Source of the DNA: Gemmatimonadaceae bacterium
Lineage (GTDB): Bacteria > Gemmatimonadota > Gemmatimonadetes > Gemmatimonadales > Gemmatimonadaceae
Reading direction: 5' to 3'
DNA length: 64,000 bases
NCBI GenBank assembly: GCA_025362035.1
Contig: JANYIN010000007.1
Span: 1-64,000, forward strand
Part shown: positions 59,665 to 64,000 of the stretch, one piece after another
Layout: each line of letters opens with the position of its first letter
Position numbering within the stretch: the first letter of the stretch is position 1
Made by a program: the position numbers and the translations under genes
Notes under the pieces: generated by a model
Told to the model about the DNA's origin: nothing
Database searches by the model: none
Seen by the model: the letters and a program-made list of their open reading frames with translations, nothing else

Positions 59665-62481
59665 ATGAGTGCCGAGGTTCGCGTCGATGACGCGCAAGGC
59701 GGTATCGAGGACCGCGTGGTGGCCGTCGCGCGCGAACTGGCGCGCGAGCTCGGTGGCAACCGCGCTGCCAGTGTGGTGACGGCGGAGGCGTCGCTCGAGC
59801 GGCAGGTGGGCCTGGGCAGCCTGGAGCGTGTCGAGTTGATGATGCGATTGGAGCGTGAGCTCGGGCGCGAGCTGGACGAGCGTTTCCTGCTGCTGGACAC
59901 GCTGGCCGAGATCGCGCGCGAGGCGATGACCGCTCCCGTCCGGGAGAGCGCCCCGGTCGCGCGCGGCCAGGCGCAGCCGGCGGCCGCACCACTGTGCCTG
60001 GACGACGTGACGACCCTGGTGCAGGCGCTTGAACGCCGCGCGACGGCAGAACCGAATCGCACGCATGTGCTTCTGCTCACCGACGCCGGCCAGCAGAGGA
60101 TCACCTACGCCGAGTTGTGGGACGGCGCGGCACGCATCGCACAGTCGCTCCAGGAGCGCGGCGTGAAACGTGGTGATCCTGTGGCGATCATGCTGCCCAC
60201 GAGTCTCGACTACCTGCAATCGTTCATGGGAGTGCTGGCGGCGGGTGGCATCGCCGTGCCCCTCTACCCGCCGTTTCGGCTCGATCGCCTCGCGGAGTAC
60301 CTCCATCGCCAGTCCAGCATCCTCGTTAACGCGAACGCGCGCGTGATGATCTCCATGGAGGAGGCGGTTCCCGTGGCGGCAATACTGCGCCACACGGCGC
60401 CCGCACTCGAAGCGATCGTGACCGCGGATGGGCTGAGAAGCGGTGCCGCCCCACTGGCTTCGATCGCCGGCGAGGCGCGCGATGCTGCGCTCATTCAGTA
60501 CACGTCGGGGAGTACCGGCGATCCGAAGGGCGTCCTCCTCACGAACGCCAACCTGCTGTCGAACATCCGGTCGATCATCGCCGGGGTGCAATTGACGCCT
60601 GTCGACGCCGTCGTCAGCTGGCTTCCACTCTATCACGACATGGGATTGATCGGCGTCTGGCTGAATGCGATGGTAAACGGAATTCCGCTTACGCTGATGT
60701 CGCCGCTCACCTTCCTCGCGCGGCCGGAACGGTGGCTCTGGGCGATTCACGAGCAGCGCGCCACGCTGTCGCCGGCACCGAACTTTGCCTACGAACTGTG
60801 CGTGCGGAAAATCCGCAACGAATCGCTTGCCGGCCTCGATCTCTCGTCGTGGCGGCTGGCGTCGAACGGCGCGGAGCCGGTGAGCGCGGCCACCCTCGAT
60901 CGCTTTGCCAATCGCTTCGCGCCGTTCGGCATGCGGCGCGAGGCGCTGTTCCCGGTATACGGACTCGCCGAGTGTTCGGTGGCGCTATGCTTTCCGCCTG
61001 TCGGCCGCGAGCCGCTCGTGGACACGGTAAGCCGCCCTGAGTTCGAGCAAAGCGCGCGCGCGTCGCCCGCGACCGCAGGCGCCGTGTCGCCGCTGAAGTT
61101 CGTATCCGTCGGGAAGCCACTGGCGGGACACGACGTCCGCCTGCTTGACTCGCAAGGACAGGCCGTGGGTGACCGCATCATTGGCCGCTTGTCGTTCCGC
61201 GGCCCATCGTGCACCAGCGGCTACTACCGCAACCCCGGCGCCACGGCGCAAGCGATTTCGCCCGATGGATGGGTTGATAGCGGCGACCTCGCATATCGCG
61301 CGGACGGCGAATTGTTCATCACGGGCCGCGTGAAGGATCTGATCATCAAGGGCGGCCGCAACATGGTTCCTCAGGAGATCGAGGAGGTCGTGGGCGCGGT
61401 GGATGGCATTCGGAAGGGATGCGTCGCGGCGTTCGGCGTGACAGAGGAAACGACCGGCACGGAACGCCTCGTGGTGCTCGCCGAATCAAGAGCGACGTCG
61501 GCCAGTGATCGTGCGCGGCTCGAGCGTGATGTGGTGACCGCAGTGGCGACCGGTGTGGGCATCCCGCCCGACGTGGTGCGCATCGTGGCGCCCGGCACGG
61601 TGCCGAAGACGCCCAGTGGAAAGATCCGCCGCGCCGCGGCGAAGGAGGCCTACGAAGGCGGCCATATCGGACGACGGCCGCGCGTGCCGCTCATGCTGCG
61701 TGCGACGCTCGTACTGGGTATTGCGCGGAGCTCGGCACGCGTTGTCGTACGCGGGCTACGGCTCGCCTGCCTGTTTCTCATCTGCATGGTGGCGCTGGTC
61801 CTGCTCGGTCCAGCCATCGGGGTGTTGCTATACGTGCTACCCGTAGGGCGCCCGGTCCGGAAGCTTGGTCGTATCGTCGCGCGAGGCGTGATAGCGCTGA
61901 GTGGGTGCCGCGTGCACGTAGACGGACGAGAGCACCTGCCGCACGCGGGCCCAGCCGTGCTCGTCACGAACCACACGTCGTACGTTGATTCAATCATCCT
62001 TCTCGCGGCCCTTCCAGTCGACTTCGTCTTCGTCGCGATGACGGAGATTCTGTCGTGGCCCTTGGTCGGCGTCTTCACCCGCAAAGCGCGGTACCTGACA
62101 GTGGACCGCTGGAACAGTCGGCAGAGTCTGGCCGATGCCGCGGTAGTCGAGCAGCGTCTCAGAGCCGGCGACAGCGTGCTGTTCTTTTCCGAGGGCGGTT
62201 TTTCACGGGCGCGCGGGCTTCGCCCGTTTCGCCTTGGCGCCTTCGATGCTGCCGCATCACTCGGAGTCTCCGTAACTCCCATGGCGCTTCGCGGTTCGCG
62301 CGAAATCCTTCCGGCCGATTCGTGGCTTCCGCAGCCGGGCAGGGTTCACGTCTGGATTGGTGAGCCGCTGCGCCCTGCGGGGCGGGACTGGATTGCGGTC
62401 CTCGATCTACGTGAGCGCACCTCTGCAGCGATCGCAGTGCATTGCGGGGAGCCCCGAATGCCTGACGGCCCGCGGGCCTGA
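59665..62481 (+). CDS. ACP-FAAL-PlsC fusion: acyl-AMP ligase with acyltransferase
   Basis: ATG 59665 is chosen; GTG 59656 is an alternative. The 938-aa protein begins with an acyl-carrier domain whose Ser lies in VGLGSLERVELM. Residues about 110-670 are a fatty-acyl-AMP ligase: YTSGSTGDPKGVLLTN, LPLYHDMGLIGVWLN, YGLAECSVAL, DSGDLAYRADGELFITGRVK and PKTPSGKIRR. A membrane segment (FLICMVALVLLGPAIGVLLY) leads to a PlsC domain with NHTSYVD (HX4D) and EGGFSRARGLRPFRLGAF. The protein would activate a fatty acid, load it on its own carrier domain and transfer it to an acceptor lipid at the membrane. Product unknown. Confidence 0.9.
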   Translation: MSAEVRVDDAQGGIEDRVVAVARELARELGGNRAASVVTAEASLERQVGLGSLERVELMMRLERELGRELDERFLLLDTLAEIAREAMTAPVRESAPVARGQAQPAAAPLCLDDVTTLVQALERRATAEPNRTHVLLLTDAGQQRITYAELWDGAARIAQSLQERGVKRGDPVAIMLPTSLDYLQSFMGVLAAGGIAVPLYPPFRLDRLAEYLHRQSSILVNANARVMISMEEAVPVAAILRHTAPALEAIVTADGLRSGAAPLASIAGEARDAALIQYTSGSTGDPKGVLLTNANLLSNIRSIIAGVQLTPVDAVVSWLPLYHDMGLIGVWLNAMVNGIPLTLMSPLTFLARPERWLWAIHEQRATLSPAPNFAYELCVRKIRNESLAGLDLSSWRLASNGAEPVSAATLDRFANRFAPFGMRREALFPVYGLAECSVALCFPPVGREPLVDTVSRPEFEQSARASPATAGAVSPLKFVSVGKPLAGHDVRLLDSQGQAVGDRIIGRLSFRGPSCTSGYYRNPGATAQAISPDGWVDSGDLAYRADGELFITGRVKDLIIKGGRNMVPQEIEEVVGAVDGIRKGCVAAFGVTEETTGTERLVVLAESRATSASDRARLERDVVTAVATGVGIPPDVVRIVAPGTVPKTPSGKIRRAAAKEAYEGGHIGRRPRVPLMLRATLVLGIARSSARVVVRGLRLACLFLICMVALVLLGPAIGVLLYVLPVGRPVRKLGRIVARGVIALSGCRVHVDGREHLPHAGPAVLVTNHTSYVDSIILLAALPVDFVFVAMTEILSWPLVGVFTRKARYLTVDRWNSRQSLADAAVVEQRLRAGDSVLFFSEGGFSRARGLRPFRLGAFDAAASLGVSVTPMALRGSREILPADSWLPQPGRVHVWIGEPLRPAGRDWIAVLDLRERTSAAIAVHCGEPRMPDGPRA

Positions 62482-62503
62482 CGGCCCGCGGGCCGTCAGG
62501 CCC
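62474..62503. terminator. 30-bp GC palindrome overlapping the FAAL-PlsC stop codon
   Basis: GGGCCTGACGGCCCG is followed directly by its perfect reverse complement, so 62474-62503 is a 15-bp-arm palindrome. It contains the TGA stop at 62479-62481. A further direct copy of CCTGACGGCCCGCGGG starts at 62461, in the coding sequence. The RNA would form a very stable hairpin at the gene end. No T-run follows, so it may protect or attenuate rather than terminate. Confidence 0.55.
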
Positions 62504-62615
62504 GCTCTTACATCCGCGTGCCTCGCGGCACGTTCTTCCTGCCAGCCTCACTACGCTCACCCTGCAGCCCGCGGCGTCGTGGGACACTGTCAACAGCAGG
62601 TGTAGCAACCGTCAA

Positions 62616-62636
62616 ACAAATTGGGCGCGACCCAAA
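62616..62636 (-). terminator. Probable terminator hairpin for the PEP-CTERM gene
   Basis: On the minus strand TTGGG and CCCAA form a short stem around five bases, followed by a T-rich run (TTTGTTT). It lies about 60 bases after the PEP-CTERM stop. Confidence 0.4.
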
Positions 62637-62693
62637 AAATGTGCCAAGCCGCAAGCGTACGAGACGAGGCGGGCCAACAAGCCGCAACAGCGT

Positions 62694-63338
62694 CTATGAC
62701 GTCTTAACCCGCCGCCGGCCGATACCCACGAGACCCACGAGACCCGTCGCCACCAGCGCCAAACTCGCCGGCTCGGGCGTCGTCGTCGTGGTCGTCGCCA
62801 CTACATAGCCCTGCACGTCCACCGTCTGGTTCTTGTTGATGCCCGTCTGGAACACGTTCAAATCGTACGTGCCCGATCCCGGTCCGTTGCTGAACGGAAT
62901 GTTCGACACCGTGCGAGGCTGCCAGTCGATCACCAGACCCGTATTCGTGACCAGGAGGTTGCCGCGAACCAACGCGGAGAACGACTGATTTGCCGTCGTG
63001 GGATTCGTGAACGACACGATCATGTCCACGAAGTTGCCGTTGAAGTTCTGCCCCGCAGAACCGAGGGACACCGAACCGAAGCCGTTGGCGTTGCCACCGA
63101 AGCCGGAGAAGCCGGTATTGTCAGTGGTGAAATCGAATCCGGTATTCCGGATGGTCAAACCGCCCGCGCCCGGCAGGACCGCGGTGCTGGTATACGCGCC
63201 CACGCCGTTGAAGCGGTACACATTCGAGCCAGCGAACGTGATCTGCGCTGATGCCGTCTGCGCGGCGCCCGCTACGAGCGCGGCCGCTACGAGGCCACGC
63301 AGTCCGCGGGTGAAGTACGGGGAAGCGATGGTAGTCAT
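62694..63338 (-). CDS. PEP-CTERM exosortase-substrate protein
   Basis: A 214-aa secreted protein. The signal peptide is LRGLVAAALVAGAAQTASAQ. The middle is Gly/Asn/Thr/Ser-rich with beta strands (GSVSLGSAGQNFNGNFVDMI; VVATTTTTTPEP). The C-terminus has the sorting tripartite signal: PEP (TPEPASL), a hydrophobic segment (ALVATGLVGLVGI) and a basic end (GRRRVKTS). An EpsH-type exosortase, not in this window, would cut and anchor it, usually in connection with extracellular polysaccharide. Confidence 0.93.
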   Translation of the reverse strand: MTTIASPYFTRGLRGLVAAALVAGAAQTASAQITFAGSNVYRFNGVGAYTSTAVLPGAGGLTIRNTGFDFTTDNTGFSGFGGNANGFGSVSLGSAGQNFNGNFVDMIVSFTNPTTANQSFSALVRGNLLVTNTGLVIDWQPRTVSNIPFSNGPGSGTYDLNVFQTGINKNQTVDVQGYVVATTTTTTPEPASLALVATGLVGLVGIGRRRVKTS

Positions 63339-63572
63339 GCGGGTTCTCTCTCAATGAAGGGACCGCTTCCGTCACGAGGATACGTGGGAGCGGGCTACGG
63401 ACGTCTGCAATGCATTTTTGTCGCCAACATCACCAAATCGCGCCGAATTCACGTAAAAGTTCCGCAGATTCTGTCGGACCCCTGCTGACCGGAGTATCCG
63501 GGAGCCAGGGAGAGCTCCCCATTGCCCGGCTACCGAGCGCGAGCATATAACGAAAGGCCGGACACGCATTCA

Positions 63573-64000
63573 TCATCGCCAGAGCGGGCGTCGCAGCTGG
63601 GATGGCTGGAGCTGCTGCGATGCGTCAGGTTCGGGGGGCGACGGCAGAGTACGGAGACCGTCCTTGAACGCGTGGTAGCCCGCGTCGTCGCGCCGGAGGC
63701 CGCGGAGCACGGCCGGATCCAGCGATTCGATCTCAAGGCGCGTCGCTCGGATGCGATCCTCCTCCATCGGGTGTGAGGCGAAGAACGCCTCGATGCGAAG
63801 CGGGGATGTCTTTCGTTCTTCCAACAGGCGTTCGAACAGCGTCGGAATGCCATGTGGATCGATGCCCGCCTTCACGACGTTCACGACTGCCTCCGAGTCA
63901 GCCTCCGCCTCGTCGTGGCGACTATATCGCGCGAAGAGCGCGGCACCGCCCACTTCGATGGCCGCGCGCGCGACATTGTTGTTGCAGATCCGTGTGAGCG
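63573..64000 (-). CDS. M48-family metalloprotease, C-terminal part (cut by window edge)
   Basis: The frame is open to the window end; the visible residues before the first possible GTG read NNNVARAAIEVGGAALF and belong to the protein. The segment FARYSRHDEAEADSEAVVNV contains the third zinc ligand region of M48 peptidases, followed by the GIDPHGIPTLFERLLEER and FFASHPMEEDRIRATRLEIE helices typical of BepA/Oma1-like proteins. The HExxH site lies outside the window. Such proteases act on outer-membrane or periplasmic proteins. Confidence 0.9.
   Translation of the reverse strand, partial: LTRICNNNVARAAIEVGGAALFARYSRHDEAEADSEAVVNVVKAGIDPHGIPTLFERLLEERKTSPLRIEAFFASHPMEEDRIRATRLEIESLDPAVLRGLRRDDAGYHAFKDGLRTLPSPPEPDASQQLQPSQLRRPLWR

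Noticed and set aside
58007-59992. Long form of the propeller protein starting at 59992
   Set aside because: The first 200 residues are Arg/Pro-rich antisense of the FAAL gene. The signal peptide at 59386 marks the real start.
1-64000. CRISPR arrays, tRNA or rRNA genes, insertion sequences
   Set aside because: No regularly spaced direct repeats, no tRNA-like or rRNA-like segments and no transposase motifs were seen in reading both strands.

Overview
The window is GC-rich bacterial DNA with tight operons, many GTG and some TTG starts, and several families common in environmental Gram-negative bacteria: a PEP-CTERM exosortase substrate, an outer-membrane-type beta-barrel protein, CopC/CopD, YeiH and a FAAL-PlsC fusion. 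The combination fits a soil-type lineage such as Gemmatimonadota. That assignment is inferred from gene style only; there is no rRNA, tRNA or other phylogenetic marker in the window.

Layout. 1-1437: C-terminal parts of two related histidine kinases; the first is cut by the window edge and the second is a 5'-truncated remnant. 1625-4876: scattered metabolic genes (a RibD/DHFR-like reductase, an unknown Cys/His-tailed protein, and a DUF427/DUF2156 pair). 5277-38292: the centrepiece, a 32 kb run of plus-strand genes for an extracellular contractile injection system (eCIS, PVC/Afp-like). It comprises a LuxR-type regulator, a degenerate receiver-like protein, a DUF4255 tail terminator, an unknown protein, two sheath/tube pairs, a CIS-tube/LysM-type hub protein, a 58-aa Afp6-like protein, a spike split into separate hub and OB-fold genes, an unknown 547-aa protein with a hydrophobic segment, a gp25-like wedge protein, a baseplate-J protein, a tail-protein-I with a beta-propeller-like front, a helical unknown, an AAA+ ATPase, a coiled-coil protein and two related fibre-like proteins. 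The run ends with a 1429-aa DUF4157 protein whose C-terminus looks like a PD-(D/E)xK nuclease, followed by a small acidic protein placed like an immunity gene. There are no capsid, terminase or integrase genes, so it is not a prophage.

38378-45378: a signalling and repair block. On the minus strand a PAS histidine kinase is followed directly by a two-gene DNA ligase D (ligase, then polymerase). Divergent from it are kaiB and kaiC with no kaiA, then a second histidine kinase. Both kinases carry an RsbRD_N-like domain, at opposite ends. 45510-46880: an Hsp20 chaperone and a DUF892 ferritin-like protein, both stress-type genes.

47026-54197: a copper-handling run of a beta-barrel protein, a secreted protein with Met-rich MPGM repeats, a CopC-CopD fusion, CopZ, the CopA P-type ATPase and a membrane-anchored cupredoxin. 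54311-64000: a mixed region with a YeiH transporter, a frameshifted DUF4198 remnant, an acyltransferase-3 protein, a thioredoxin-like protein, a PQQ-type propeller, an ACP-FAAL-PlsC fusion, a PEP-CTERM protein and the C-terminus of an M48 peptidase.

The most promising parts for follow-up are the eCIS with its putative nuclease effector and partner, the Gly/Ala/Ser repeats shared by tube 2 and the hub protein, the Cys clusters that recur in five eCIS proteins, and the kaiBC locus flanked by RsbRD-type kinases.
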